64,000 bases of DNA from Psychroflexus aestuariivivens (GCF_004010055.1 NZ_RQVT01000056.1:124001-188000); one strand, 5' to 3'; shown: positions 28,346 through 39,467, numbered from the stretch's first letter. The notes: generated by a model from the letters alone, not told the origin. Made by a program: numbers and translations.

Positions 28346-29269
28346 TTACTCTAAAAGTCCATTAGTTTTTTTAACAGCTTCAGCACTTTCTTTCAATTTT
28401 GCTTTTTCGCTATAATCCAAATCTAATTCAACTATTTTTTCGATTCCATTTTTCCCAATAATTACGGGAACGCCAATACACAGGTCATTCAAACCGTATT
28501 CTCCGTTCAAAAATGTTGAACATGGAAACATTTTCTTTTGGTCACAAATAATGGATTGCACGAGTCCAGAAACTGCTGCACCTGGCGCATACCAAGCACT
28601 TGTCCCGAGTAGTTTTGTCAAAGTTGCTCCACCAACTTTAGTGTCTTCAGAAACTTTCTGAAGCCGCTCTTCTGATAAGAATTCTGAAACTCTTACACTA
28701 TTTCTTGTCGCCAATCTTGTAAGTGGTAACATGCCAGTATCGCTATGTCCACCGATAACCATTCCATCAACATCTGAAGAAGGACATTCTAAAGCTTCAC
28801 TTAATCTATATTTGAATCTAGCGCTATCTAAAGCACCGCCCATTCCAATAATTTTGTTTTGTGGCAAATCTAAAACTTGATGAGCCAAATATGTCATCGT
28901 ATCCATCGGATTACTCACAACAATTAAAGTGACATCTGGTGAATGCTTGATTAATTCTGAAGCCACATCTTTTACAATTCCAGCGTTAATACCAATTAAC
29001 TCTTCTCTGGTCATACCAGGTTTTCTTGGCACTCCCGAAGTAATGACAGCAACCTGACTATCGGCAGTTTTGCTATAATCTCCAGTTGTTCCAGTTATTT
29101 TAGTATCGAAACCATTCAAAGTAGCTGTTTGCATTAAATCCATAGCTTTACCTTCTGCAAAACCTTCTTTAATATCTAGCAATACTACTTCTGAAGCGAA
29201 ATTTTTAATCGCAATATATTCTGCGCAACTTGCTCCAACTGCGCCTGCACCTACTACTGTAACTTTCAT
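28346..29269 (-). CDS. mdh: Malate dehydrogenase
   Basis: Oxidises malate to oxaloacetate with NAD in the TCA cycle. A 307-residue LDH-like malate dehydrogenase with the Rossmann start VTVVGAGAVGASCAEY, Asp after the second strand (VVLLDIKEG), the substrate loop GVPRKPGMTREEL with its arginines, VSNPMDTMTYLA, DSARFKYRLSEAL and the catalytic His in VIGGHSDTGMLPL. It is probably co-transcribed with the upstream beta-barrel and gyrB genes, 33 bases separating it from the former. Together with the aconitase at the left edge it supplies two TCA steps in this window. Confidence 0.97.
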   Translation of the reverse strand: MKVTVVGAGAVGASCAEYIAIKNFASEVVLLDIKEGFAEGKAMDLMQTATLNGFDTKITGTTGDYSKTADSQVAVITSGVPRKPGMTREELIGINAGIVKDVASELIKHSPDVTLIVVSNPMDTMTYLAHQVLDLPQNKIIGMGGALDSARFKYRLSEALECPSSDVDGMVIGGHSDTGMLPLTRLATRNSVRVSEFLSEERLQKVSEDTKVGGATLTKLLGTSAWYAPGAAVSGLVQSIICDQKKMFPCSTFLNGEYGLNDLCIGVPVIIGKNGIEKIVELDLDYSEKAKLKESAEAVKKTNGLLE

Positions 29270-29302
29270 TTTAAATGATTTTTATAAATTAATATTCAAT
29301 TA

Positions 29303-30316
29303 TTATATTCCAAAGCTTATGCCTCCTGAAACCGTATTGAATTCTTGAAAACTGTAATCAACATGAATTCTGAAAAAACTCAATTTCAAGCGGGTGCCAA
29401 GTGTTGCTTTCATCCCAGAAATATCAGATTTCACTGAAAAGGGATTTTCAAGCGTTTGACCCGCGATGACGCCTTCATTAATTGTATAGTTTCCTAGTAA
29501 ACTAGTTTCTGAACTTCCATTTACATAACCGATTCCACCATAAAAATTTATGACTTTAAATTTGGTTGAAGCAACTAATGAGTATAACCACGAATCAAGA
29601 TCAGATTCAATTCTTTGGTTGCTACCTTGGACTAAATTATCTGGGTCTAAAGCATATCTACCATCAATTTTAGAATATCCTATTATTCCAGAAATTGCTA
29701 CTGGTAAAGACTTTACACCTGGAATCCATTTTGAAAACTCATTTTGCAAACCGAAACCATACATTTTCAAATCTACATCTTCAGTATTAACTTCTGGCAA
29801 GAATCTAAATTTCACTTCAAAACCTGCCACCAAACCAACATTGGCTTGCACAAAAGCACTTGGCAAAGTACTGACTCCTTCGGAACCAATTCCTTGTGGC
29901 AATCTTAACATCACTTCCTCTTGATTTCCATTTTCATCCTGAAAAACAATATTCATATCAATATTAGGATTGTTTTGACCTAAAGAAGTTGCAACCATTT
30001 GAGAACTTGGTCCTGACTGGAATTCTAAAAAATTATAATCCGCGGTGTTCAGTTCAAAACTTCTACTTGAATCACCTATCATCGATGCATTTCCTGTGAA
30101 TGACACTTCAAATTCGCCTAGTTTTTTTGCTTCACCAGAATTATACCATCCGCTACTTAAACTGTAAATCATAGCTTCTGTAGATGGTGAAAAATAAGAT
30201 TGACTAAATTGTTGTGCATCTTCCAAACCTGCAGCCAACAAATCATTGACTCCTGTTTGTGAATAGCCAATCTGACTAAACAAAACCATTCCTAATACAA
30301 AAATTATTTTTTTCAT
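29303..30316 (-). CDS. Predicted outer-membrane beta-barrel protein (DUF6588-like)
   Basis: A 337-residue secreted protein: signal peptide MKKIIFVLGMVLFSQIGYSQ (1-20), then a long region of alternating hydrophobic residues typical of beta strands (for example VEVKFRFLPEV-like and FKVINFYGGIGYVNG segments) ending in the aromatic/hydrophobic pattern ..GISFGI. It resembles proteins annotated DUF6588 in flavobacteria; that name is from memory and function is unknown. It lies 36 bases after gyrB and 33 before mdh on the same strand, an odd placement for an outer-membrane protein. Confidence 0.78.
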   Translation of the reverse strand: MKKIIFVLGMVLFSQIGYSQTGVNDLLAAGLEDAQQFSQSYFSPSTEAMIYSLSSGWYNSGEAKKLGEFEVSFTGNASMIGDSSRSFELNTADYNFLEFQSGPSSQMVATSLGQNNPNIDMNIVFQDENGNQEEVMLRLPQGIGSEGVSTLPSAFVQANVGLVAGFEVKFRFLPEVNTEDVDLKMYGFGLQNEFSKWIPGVKSLPVAISGIIGYSKIDGRYALDPDNLVQGSNQRIESDLDSWLYSLVASTKFKVINFYGGIGYVNGSSETSLLGNYTINEGVIAGQTLENPFSVKSDISGMKATLGTRLKLSFFRIHVDYSFQEFNTVSGGISFGI

Positions 30317-30352
30317 AATATCAAGGTTTATGAGAATATTCAGTTTATTCCA

Positions 30353-32353
<2,001 letters not shown>

Positions 32354-32550
32354 TTAAGACGTTTAAATCAATTTTAATTCATTATTTCAATTTTTGAGAC
32401 TTTTCTATCATTTTTAAATTTTCTAAGGTTTAAATGTAAATCAAATAGTTTTCAAAGAATTAGGAACTCAAACTTGTATTGAAAATAAATTTAACATGCT
32501 TTAAAGATGAACTTAAAACTTATTCGACTAAAATTGTAAAAAAGAAAAGC

Positions 32551-33078
32551 ATGAAACTGATTTATTTATTTTTAGGTATAATTTTAATATCAACGAGCGT
32601 CGATGCCCAAGAATTTAAAGATTTAGACAAAAGTCCGATGGATGCAGTCATTACCCGAAATGAAGATAATTCGCCTTTGGCAAGAATTATTTACAGCCGT
32701 CCTAAAAAGAAAAATAGAGAAATTTTTGGTAAACTTGTTCCTTACGGAGAAGTTTGGCGAACTGGTGCCAACGAAGCTACAGAAATTACTTTTTACGAAG
32801 ATGTGCTTTTCAATGGAGAAAAAATAGACGCTGGCACTTACACTTTATTTACTATTCCTAATAAAAAACAATGGGAAATTATCATCAATGAGAAAATTAA
32901 TACTTGGGGAACCAATTATGATGAAGATTTAGATGTGATAAGAACTAAAGTTGAAACAAGAAATACCGCAGCCACGGTTGAAGATTTTTCCATCACTTTC
33001 AAACCTAGAACTAATGGTTCAGATTTATTGATGGGTTGGGACGATGTTTTTATTCAAATTCCTATCACAAAAATTTAA
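32551..33078 (+). CDS. DUF2911 family secreted protein
   Basis: A 175-residue exported protein of the DUF2911 family. The ATG at 32551 gives a signal peptide MKLIYLFLGIILISTSVDAQ; the frame is open 24 residues further but those are not signal-like. The mature part has ARIIYSRPKKKNREIFGKLV and PYGEVWRTGANEATEITF, the family hallmark, followed by YTLFTIPNKKQWEIIIN and NTWGTNYDEDLDV. The function of DUF2911 is unknown. The gene is single, followed by a bidirectional terminator. Confidence 0.88.
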   Translation: MKLIYLFLGIILISTSVDAQEFKDLDKSPMDAVITRNEDNSPLARIIYSRPKKKNREIFGKLVPYGEVWRTGANEATEITFYEDVLFNGEKIDAGTYTLFTIPNKKQWEIIINEKINTWGTNYDEDLDVIRTKVETRNTAATVEDFSITFKPRTNGSDLLMGWDDVFIQIPITKI

Positions 33079-33092
33079 ATTCATAAAACATT

Positions 33093-33132
33093 AAAAAAGG
33101 GTGAATTTGCTATACTGAATTCACCCTTTTTT
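33093..33132. terminator. Bidirectional terminator between DUF2911 gene and decarboxylase gene
   Basis: Fifteen-bp perfect stem AAAAAAGGGTGAATT with its complement and a ten-base loop; A and T runs at both ends allow use from either side. Confidence 0.9.
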
Positions 33133-33152
33133 AATTTCAAATGACTTCTGAA

Positions 33153-34541
33153 CTATTTCATAGATTCCAAAATTTCCTTAACGTCTTTCTCGGTTGTATC
33201 TGGATTGATAAAACAAAATCTAGCACAAGTTATACTTTCACTATTTTCCGTCCATTTTGTAGGGGTGACCAAGGCAAATCCACTGTCGTGATTTTTGTAA
33301 GTCCAGTCTCGATAGTCTTCGGCGTCCCATCCAATTCTGGTAAACAGCACACAAGATAAACCAGGTTCTCTAACTAATTCTACATGTGGCATTTGTTTGA
33401 TTTGTTTGGCAGCGTTGTTTGCTAGAGACAAACCGCGCTCAATAGCTTGCGTGTAGCGTTCTGTGCCGTGCATTGCTAAAGAATACCAAAGCGGCAAACC
33501 TCTAAGTCGTCTAGTCAACTGAATTTGATAATCCGCGGGATTAAAACCTTGTGCGCCTTCATCTTTGAAAATATCTAAATAAGCACCTTTTTGTGAATGT
33601 GCATTTTTGGCAAGCTCCATATTTTTATAAATAATTGCACCACAATCGTAGGGAGAAAACATCCATTTGTGCGGATCTATCGTCACGCTGTCTGCTTTTT
33701 CGATACCATTGAATAAATGACGAACACTCGGTGCGGCTAAAGCACCACCACCATAAGCAGCGTCAACATGATACCATAAGTTTTCTTTTTCACAAATCTC
33801 TGCAATCTCCGCCAAATTGTCTATAATTCCTGCATTTGTGGTTCCTCCTGTTGCCACAACAGCAAACAATCGTTTTCTATCAAATTCACTTAAATTCTCA
33901 ATAGATTTAGATAAATTTTTACCTGTCAATTTATGTTCGCCTTCATCTTCAACCAAAATAATATCCGCATCGATGACTTTTGCCATAGATTTCACGGAAG
34001 AATGTGCACCTTTGGAAGTAATAATCAATCCCTTCAAAGCATTATTTTCATCATTTAATGAACGCCAATATTCTCTTGCAGCTACAATTGCAGATAAATT
34101 AGCAGCTGTTCCGCCGCTGGTAAAGACGCCGAAAGCATCTTTTGGCAAACCCGTTAAATCCACCAACCATTTCATCGCTTGGTTTTCACAGAAAATTCCA
34201 CCACCGCCAGTCATCCAATATGCACCATGGATACTAGAAGCTGAAGTGACCAAATCGAATAAAACCGCTGCTCGGGTTGGAGCTGCTGGCACAAAAGCCA
34301 AATGTCTTGGATGGTCTACTGGCACAGAAGCTTTGACTAAAATATCTCTGAATAATTGAAAAGCTTTTTCACCACCTATTCCCTCTTTGGTAACAGTTTC
34401 TCCGACTAATTTCAATAAATCTTCTTCTTTTTTTGGTTTGCCCAATTCTGGTGATGTGTTTGAAATTCTGCTAATCGCATATTTCATCACATCCAATGTC
34501 ATTTCAACAGTTTCCAAATCTATGGCGTGCATACTTTTCAT
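33153..34541 (-). CDS. PLP-dependent group II amino-acid decarboxylase
   Basis: A 462-residue pyridoxal-phosphate enzyme of the group II decarboxylase family (aromatic amino acid, diaminobutyrate, glutamate or tyrosine decarboxylases). Marks: HPRHLAFVPAAPTRAAVLFD, GVFTSGGTAANLSAIVAARE, the PLP-contact HVDAAYGGGALAAP and the Schiff-base lysine in SVTIDPHKWMFSPYDCG. Substrate cannot be read with confidence. The ATG at 34541 is used; a second ATG at 34532 is possible. It follows bshC by 6 bases and is almost certainly co-transcribed with it. Confidence 0.9.
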   Translation of the reverse strand: MKSMHAIDLETVEMTLDVMKYAISRISNTSPELGKPKKEEDLLKLVGETVTKEGIGGEKAFQLFRDILVKASVPVDHPRHLAFVPAAPTRAAVLFDLVTSASSIHGAYWMTGGGGIFCENQAMKWLVDLTGLPKDAFGVFTSGGTAANLSAIVAAREYWRSLNDENNALKGLIITSKGAHSSVKSMAKVIDADIILVEDEGEHKLTGKNLSKSIENLSEFDRKRLFAVVATGGTTNAGIIDNLAEIAEICEKENLWYHVDAAYGGGALAAPSVRHLFNGIEKADSVTIDPHKWMFSPYDCGAIIYKNMELAKNAHSQKGAYLDIFKDEGAQGFNPADYQIQLTRRLRGLPLWYSLAMHGTERYTQAIERGLSLANNAAKQIKQMPHVELVREPGLSCVLFTRIGWDAEDYRDWTYKNHDSGFALVTPTKWTENSESITCARFCFINPDTTEKDVKEILESMK

Positions 34542-34547
34542 AGTGTT

Positions 34548-36161
34548 TTATTTTGAATGGTAAACGTTCAACTCCAAACAGGTGAATTCTAATTCTAATG
34601 GTTTTAAGTTTTCGAGTAACGTAGAAATCAGTTCATCACCAAAGTCCACATAAATTTCGCTGAAATTTAAATAACGCTCTTGCAAAAGTCCATTTGGAAA
34701 TAACATTTCTTGAAGCTTCAATACTCTTGAATTTTCGTCGTGAAGTTTTTTCTTTTGGGCTTTCAGTAATCTTTTCTCTAGATTTTCAAGCCCATTGATT
34801 TGTTTTTGCTCTTGAGCAGCTACAGCGCCATAAAAAGATTCATCGGTTTGCTTAGCTATTTCAAAAAGGGATTCGAATTGCTTTTTCAAAAAATCCTTCT
34901 GATCTTCAAAATCTATATCTATTTTCGAAATCTTCTTGGTGTGTTTCGCTTCAAGTTTTGGAGGAGTCAGAAACAAATCTTTTATATTTAAATCGAGATT
35001 CTTCAGCTTTTTGGCAGTTTTGTCTGAATAAAGCAGAGCAGAATTTCGAAGTAAAAGAATTGGAAACAAAACGTTTTCAGCATCAAAATAAGACTTCAAC
35101 TCCAGCCAATATGCCAATTCTCCACCTCCACCGATATAACAAAGATTAGGCAAAACCACTTCTTGATAAAGTGGACGTAAGGAAACATTAGGCGAAAATC
35201 TTTCAGGATATTTGTCAACCAAATCTAAAATTTCAGTTTCTGAATATTTCAATTCGGTATCCAAAACATAGTAATTTTCATCTTGTTTTACGATTCTAGC
35301 GCGCAAATTGTCTTTCATATAAAACAAATTGATTTCTCTCGGATTGACTTGCACCTTATAGCCTAAATCAGAGAGTTTATCGGATTGCTTTTGAATTTGG
35401 CTAAACGCTGTATGATATACCAAATCGTTTTTAATATGTGAAATAAAATTTTGTTTGAGTGATTTTTCATCGGCATCCAAAATCACCAATCCGTGTTTAC
35501 CAAAAAGTTCATTGGCTAAAAATCTTGTTGCTTCGGCTAAAGTATCATGTTCTCGATATGTTTTGGTAAACAAGCCTTTCAAGTATTCAGCATGATCGCT
35601 GTTTCCAAAATCTGACTCAATTTTCTGGAATAATTCAGATATATTTTCTGTACTGAATTTACCGACAGCGCCTTCATCTGCGTCATTTTTCCAACGGTAA
35701 GTTTTTCTTTTAAAATGAAAAAAATTAATTTCATCAAAATCATGGTCTTCTGAAGCCATCCAATAGACCGGAACAAAATTGTAATCAGGATATTCAGATT
35801 TTAAAGTTTTAGCTAAATTGATTGTTGAAACTATTTTATATAAAAAATATAATGGTCCAGTGAACAAATTCAGCTGATGACCTGTAGTAATAGTAAAGGT
35901 TTTATCGTCATCAATATCCTCTATATGAGTTGATGTTAAAGACGAAGTCTCAACGTTTTGATATTGTTTTTTCAATACCTGAACTAAAGTTTCGCGTTGT
36001 GATTTTGAAAACTGTTTTTGTTTGGAATCTATCTGAGATTTGAAATTTTCTAAGTCTGGGAAATGACCGTAAAATTCTTCTAAATCTTTGTTTTTTTCAA
36101 TATAATCATAAACTATATCTGAAAAATAATCCGTTGCGCGATAAGGTAAACAGTCAGCCAT
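34548..36161 (-). CDS. bshC: Bacillithiol biosynthesis cysteine-adding enzyme BshC
   Basis: BshC adds cysteine to glucosaminyl-malate in the last step of bacillithiol synthesis. From the ATG at 36161 the protein is 537 residues, the usual length; the frame is open 13 residues upstream but relatives begin near MADCLPYRATDYFSD. Family marks include FTITTGHQLNLFTGPLYFLY, VPVYWMASEDHDFDEINF and LPNLCYIGGGGELAYWLELK, and a long coiled-coil segment lies near 390-480 of the chain. It shows the organism can probably make bacillithiol, although bshA and bshB are not in the window. The decarboxylase gene follows immediately. Confidence 0.94.
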   Translation of the reverse strand: MADCLPYRATDYFSDIVYDYIEKNKDLEEFYGHFPDLENFKSQIDSKQKQFSKSQRETLVQVLKKQYQNVETSSLTSTHIEDIDDDKTFTITTGHQLNLFTGPLYFLYKIVSTINLAKTLKSEYPDYNFVPVYWMASEDHDFDEINFFHFKRKTYRWKNDADEGAVGKFSTENISELFQKIESDFGNSDHAEYLKGLFTKTYREHDTLAEATRFLANELFGKHGLVILDADEKSLKQNFISHIKNDLVYHTAFSQIQKQSDKLSDLGYKVQVNPREINLFYMKDNLRARIVKQDENYYVLDTELKYSETEILDLVDKYPERFSPNVSLRPLYQEVVLPNLCYIGGGGELAYWLELKSYFDAENVLFPILLLRNSALLYSDKTAKKLKNLDLNIKDLFLTPPKLEAKHTKKISKIDIDFEDQKDFLKKQFESLFEIAKQTDESFYGAVAAQEQKQINGLENLEKRLLKAQKKKLHDENSRVLKLQEMLFPNGLLQERYLNFSEIYVDFGDELISTLLENLKPLELEFTCLELNVYHSK

Positions 36162-36320
36162 AATTTGAAATATTGAATATTTCAAAGATACATTTGTCAA
36201 CTGTTTTTTCTACTAATTTTTAGTTAAAGACTTTTCACCAAAACAAAGACTTAGTCATTTAATAATTGAAGTTTAAATTCAATTCAAATAAAAAATACTA
36301 TTTAAGACAATTAAAGAATA

Positions 36321-37625
36321 TCAAGATTTTGGTTCGCCATACAAATCGAAATCTGCGGCGTCTATAATTTTTATTTGTGCGAAATCTCCGGTTTTTAAAT
36401 AAAATTTTGAAGCATCGATTAGGACTTCATTATCCACATCTGGCGAATCGTATTCGGTTCTTCCGACAAAATAATTGCCTTCTTTGCGATCGATGACACA
36501 TTTAAAAACTTTGCCAATTTTGTTCTGATTTAATTCCCAAGAAATTTGAGATTGAATTTCCATAATTTCATTGGCACGCTGGATTTTAACTTCTTCGGGC
36601 ACGTCGTCTTCCAGATTATAGGCATGAGTATTTTCTTCATGAGAATAAGTGAAGCAACCTAATCTTTCAAACCTCATTTCTTGAACCCAAGATTTCAACT
36701 CTTGAAAATCTGCTTCGGTTTCACCTGGATAACCAACAATTAATGTTGTTCGAATTGCCATTTTTGGCACAATTTCTCTGAATTTATAAAGTAAATCCGT
36801 CGTTTTCTTGTGGTTTGTACCGCGACGCATAGATTTCAAAATATGATCGGAAATATGCTGAAGCGGAATATCGATATAATTACAAACTTTCGGTTCATCG
36901 CGAATGACATCTAAAACATCGACAGGAAACCCTGTTGGAAATGCATAATGTAAGCGAATCCATTCGATTCCTTCAACCTCAACCAAGGCTTTTAGCAGTT
37001 CTGCTAAATTTCTTTTTTTGTATAAATCTAAGCCGTAATAAGTCAAATCTTGGGCAATCAAAATCAATTCTTTGACGCCACTTGCTGCAAGTTTTTTTGC
37101 TTCGCTGACTAAATCTTCAATCGGTGTGGATTTGTGACCGCCTCGCATCAGCGGAATAGCACAAAACGAACATGGACGATCGCAACCTTCGGCAATTTTC
37201 AAAAAAGCGTAATTTTTTGGCGTTGTTGTTACGCGTTCTCCAAGTAATTCGTGCTTGTAATCTGCGCCTAAAGCTTTAAGTAAAGCTGGCAATTCTGTCG
37301 TGCCAAAATACTGGTCAACGTCTGGAATTTCTTTTTGTAAATCTGGCTTATAACGTTCAGATAAACAGCCGGTAACAAAAACTTTTTCAACTTCACCATC
37401 TTCTTTTTTCTGTACAAAATCTAAAATCGTGTTGATGGATTGTTCTTTGGCATTGTCTATAAATCCACAAGTATTAATTACAACAACATTACCTTCTTGC
37501 TCATGAACAACGTCCTTTTTGTTCGCTTTCAGTTGTCCCATTAAGACTTCGGAATCGTAGATATTTTTACTACAACCTAATGTAACAACGTTGATTTTAT
37601 TTTTCTTTAATGATTTTGTACGCAT
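36321..37625 (-). CDS. rimO: Ribosomal protein S12 methylthiotransferase RimO
   Basis: A 434-residue radical-SAM methylthiotransferase that modifies an aspartate of ribosomal protein S12. The UPF0004 N-domain (NVVTLGCSKNIYDSEVLMGQ, with further Cys in NTCGFI and VTGCLSERY) holds one iron-sulfur cluster, the radical SAM core has CDRPCSFCAIPLMRGGHKS with the CxxxCxxC motif, and the C terminus is a TRAM domain. RimO rather than MiaB is indicated by the GCSKNxxDSE signature and CAIPLMRG. It has its own TATATTTG promoter box. Confidence 0.96.
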   Translation of the reverse strand: MRTKSLKKNKINVVTLGCSKNIYDSEVLMGQLKANKKDVVHEQEGNVVVINTCGFIDNAKEQSINTILDFVQKKEDGEVEKVFVTGCLSERYKPDLQKEIPDVDQYFGTTELPALLKALGADYKHELLGERVTTTPKNYAFLKIAEGCDRPCSFCAIPLMRGGHKSTPIEDLVSEAKKLAASGVKELILIAQDLTYYGLDLYKKRNLAELLKALVEVEGIEWIRLHYAFPTGFPVDVLDVIRDEPKVCNYIDIPLQHISDHILKSMRRGTNHKKTTDLLYKFREIVPKMAIRTTLIVGYPGETEADFQELKSWVQEMRFERLGCFTYSHEENTHAYNLEDDVPEEVKIQRANEIMEIQSQISWELNQNKIGKVFKCVIDRKEGNYFVGRTEYDSPDVDNEVLIDASKFYLKTGDFAQIKIIDAADFDLYGEPKS

Positions 37626-37648
37626 GGAAAATTTATAAAATTTGTGTG

Positions 37649-37656
37649 CAAATATA
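37649..37656 (-). promoter_or_regulatory. rimO -7 promoter box
   Basis: The minus strand reads TATATTTG followed by C, ending 23 bases before the rimO ATG. Confidence 0.6.
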
Positions 37657-37726
37657 CAATCTAATGTCTGCTTAGAAGTTAATTATTTGATAACCAATCG
37701 GAGACTTGAAATATGAAGTTTTTTAG

Positions 37727-38026
37727 CTAAAGTTGTTCATGAAGCCAATTTGCTAAATCGGTTTCATAATAACGCAGGGCGGAGATCAAAATAATACTAA
37801 AGATGGGAAAAAACCAATTCACACTATTGTTTTTCAATAAATAAAAACCAATAAGTCCGAGAATTACTACAGGTAAAGCGATGAGTAAATTCGTCATCAC
37901 CCAAGCACCTTGAAAAATAGCTGCTAATTTTAGAACAAGAAAAAAAGCGGCATAAATCACTATGATTTTGGTGAAAATCAACTTGTTTTTCTCTGATGTA
38001 AATGGTTTTGGTTTTTGTGCAGTCAT
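37727..38026 (-). CDS. Small membrane protein, function unknown
   Basis: A 99-residue protein with three predicted membrane helices at about 17-38, 43-65 and 69-86, a basic N-terminal tail (MTAQKPKPFTSEKNK) and an acidic C-terminal tail. No family recognised. It starts 5 bases after the ftsY stop on the same strand, so it is likely co-transcribed with the SRP receptor; whether it works with it is unknown. Confidence 0.72.
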   Translation of the reverse strand: MTAQKPKPFTSEKNKLIFTKIIVIYAAFFLVLKLAAIFQGAWVMTNLLIALPVVILGLIGFYLLKNNSVNWFFPIFSIILISALRYYETDLANWLHEQL

Positions 38027-38031
38027 TGAAA

Positions 38032-38988
38032 TTATTTAGAAAAAAAAGAATCTACAAATTCATATTTATTGAACACCTGCAAATCATCAACACCTTCTCC
38101 AACGCCAATATATTTTACAGGAATCTTGAATTGATCGCTAATACCGATAACAACGCCTCCTTTTGCTGTACCATCTAGTTTTGTAATCGCTAAAGCTGTG
38201 ACTTCTGTCGCTGCCGTAAATTGTTTAGCTTGTTCGAAAGCATTTTGTCCAGTGGAACCGTCTAGAACCAAAAGCACCTCATCTGGTACATTTGGTGTTA
38301 CTTTTTGCATGACACGTTTTATTTTGGACAATTCGTTCATCAAATTAACTTTATTATGAAGTCGTCCTGCCGTGTCGATAATAACTACATCAGCATCTTG
38401 CTTCATAGCGCTTTGTACAGTATCAAAAGCTACAGAAGCCGGATCGCTACCCATTTTTTGTTTGACGATTGGAATATCTACGCGATCTGCCCAAATTTGT
38501 AACTGGTCAATCGCTGCAGCTCGGAAAGTATCGCCAGCACCAAGGATTACCTTTTTACCTTTATTTTTATATTGTTTTGCAAGTTTACCAATGGTTGTGG
38601 TTTTGCCCACACCATTAACGCCAACAACCATAATTACATAAGGTTTTTTACCTTCAGGAATTTCTAAAGTTTCTAATTCACCATGTTCAGATTCGCTAAG
38701 TAATCCGGCGATTTCTTCACGCAAAATAGTATTGAGTTCATCTGTACCTAGGTATTTATCACGAGCAACGCGAGCTTCAATTCTATCGATAATTTTTATA
38801 GTCGTGGCTACACCAACATCGCTAGAAACAAGTACATCCTCCAAATCGTCGAGTACGGATTCGTCGACTTTGGATTTGCCTGCAACTGCTTTACTTAGCT
38901 TACCAAAAAAATTAGATTTGGATTTCTCTAAACCCTCGTCTAATTTCTCTTTTTTTTCTTTAGAAAATATTTTTTTAAAAAGACCCAT
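38032..38988 (-). CDS. ftsY: Signal recognition particle receptor FtsY
   Basis: The SRP receptor GTPase that docks ribosomes at the membrane. 318 residues: a short basic/acidic N-terminal segment, the N domain, and the G domain with GVNGVGKTTTIGKLA (P-loop), DTFRAAAIDQL, VIIDTAGRLHNK and TKLDGTAKGG, ending with YIGVGEGVDDLQVF. The acidic A domain of E. coli FtsY is absent, which is common. It has its own TATCTTTG promoter box, separated from the rpmB-rpmG-DUF4295 unit by a terminator. Confidence 0.97.
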   Translation of the reverse strand: MGLFKKIFSKEKKEKLDEGLEKSKSNFFGKLSKAVAGKSKVDESVLDDLEDVLVSSDVGVATTIKIIDRIEARVARDKYLGTDELNTILREEIAGLLSESEHGELETLEIPEGKKPYVIMVVGVNGVGKTTTIGKLAKQYKNKGKKVILGAGDTFRAAAIDQLQIWADRVDIPIVKQKMGSDPASVAFDTVQSAMKQDADVVIIDTAGRLHNKVNLMNELSKIKRVMQKVTPNVPDEVLLVLDGSTGQNAFEQAKQFTAATEVTALAITKLDGTAKGGVVIGISDQFKIPVKYIGVGEGVDDLQVFNKYEFVDSFFSK

Positions 38989-39037
38989 CGTATAAAGTTA
39001 TAGCACTCAAAAATTAAATTAAAAATAAAATTGAGCA

Positions 39038-39045
39038 CAAAGATA
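39038..39045 (-). promoter_or_regulatory. ftsY promoter box
   Basis: The minus strand reads TATCTTTG, 49 bases before the ftsY ATG and just downstream of the ribosomal-unit terminator, so ftsY can be transcribed on its own. Confidence 0.58.
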
Positions 39046-39059
39046 ATCAAAAACAAAAA

Positions 39060-39082
39060 GCCGTCACGAATATCGAGACGGC
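39060..39082 (-). terminator. Terminator of the rpmB-rpmG-DUF4295 unit
   Basis: Stem GCCGTC/GACGGC extended by an inner CGA/TCG pairing after one T-T mismatch, followed on the minus strand by TTTTTGTTTTTG. Confidence 0.78.
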
Positions 39083-39107
39083 ATTGTGTATAATAAGATG
39101 TTTGCTA

Positions 39108-39260
39108 CTACTTTTTATTAAAATAATCATTCACTTCATCCGGAGCCATAATTTTTTCATCAAAAACATAAGCGCCGCTTTTCTGTGATTTCACCATTTT
39201 GATAGCTTTTGTAAGCCTTTTGGTTCCTGTTTGTATCGATGCAACTGATTTCTTTGCCAT
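39108..39260 (-). CDS. DUF4295 small ribosome-associated protein
   Basis: A 50-residue basic protein, MAKKSVASIQTGTKRLTKAI at its N terminus, then KMVKSQKSGAY, FDEKIMAPDEV and a lysine-rich end. I read it directly from the minus strand; it is too short for many gene callers. It matches the Bacteroidota-specific DUF4295 family encoded beside rpmG and rpmB. From memory, ribosome structure work on Flavobacterium johnsoniae describes a Bacteroidota-specific large-subunit protein called bL38 that I believe is this family; I am not certain of that link. Only 3 bases separate it from rpmG, so they are one transcript. Confidence 0.9.
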   Translation of the reverse strand: MAKKSVASIQTGTKRLTKAIKMVKSQKSGAYVFDEKIMAPDEVNDYFNKK

Positions 39261-39263
39261 AAC

Positions 39264-39446
39264 TTATTTAATTTCTTTGTGAACAGTCATTTTCTTCATG
39301 ATTGGATTGAACTTTTTAAGCTCTAATCTATCAGGAGTGTTTCGTTTGTTCTTAGTTGTAATATATCTTGAAGTTCCTGGAAGCCCAGATTCTTTATGCT
39401 CTGTGCACTCCATAATTACTTGAACTCTATTGCCTTTCTTTGCCAT
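39264..39446 (-). CDS. rpmG: 50S ribosomal protein L33
   Basis: A 60-residue L33 with the standard C-terminal half [20 protein letters not shown]. Only one cysteine (Cys14) is present, so it is the zinc-free (C-minus) type. It lies 21 bases after rpmB in the conserved rpmB-rpmG order. Confidence 0.98.
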   Translation of the reverse strand: MAKKGNRVQVIMECTEHKESGLPGTSRYITTKNKRNTPDRLELKKFNPIMKKMTVHKEIK

Positions 39447-39467
39447 AATATAAATGCTTTATAATCT

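Noticed and set aside
33817-34359. A 180-residue open frame on the plus strand
   Set aside because: It lies wholly inside the decarboxylase gene on the opposite strand, has no family match that I can see and no promoter; it is a shadow of the real gene. Many similar antisense frames were left out for the same reason.
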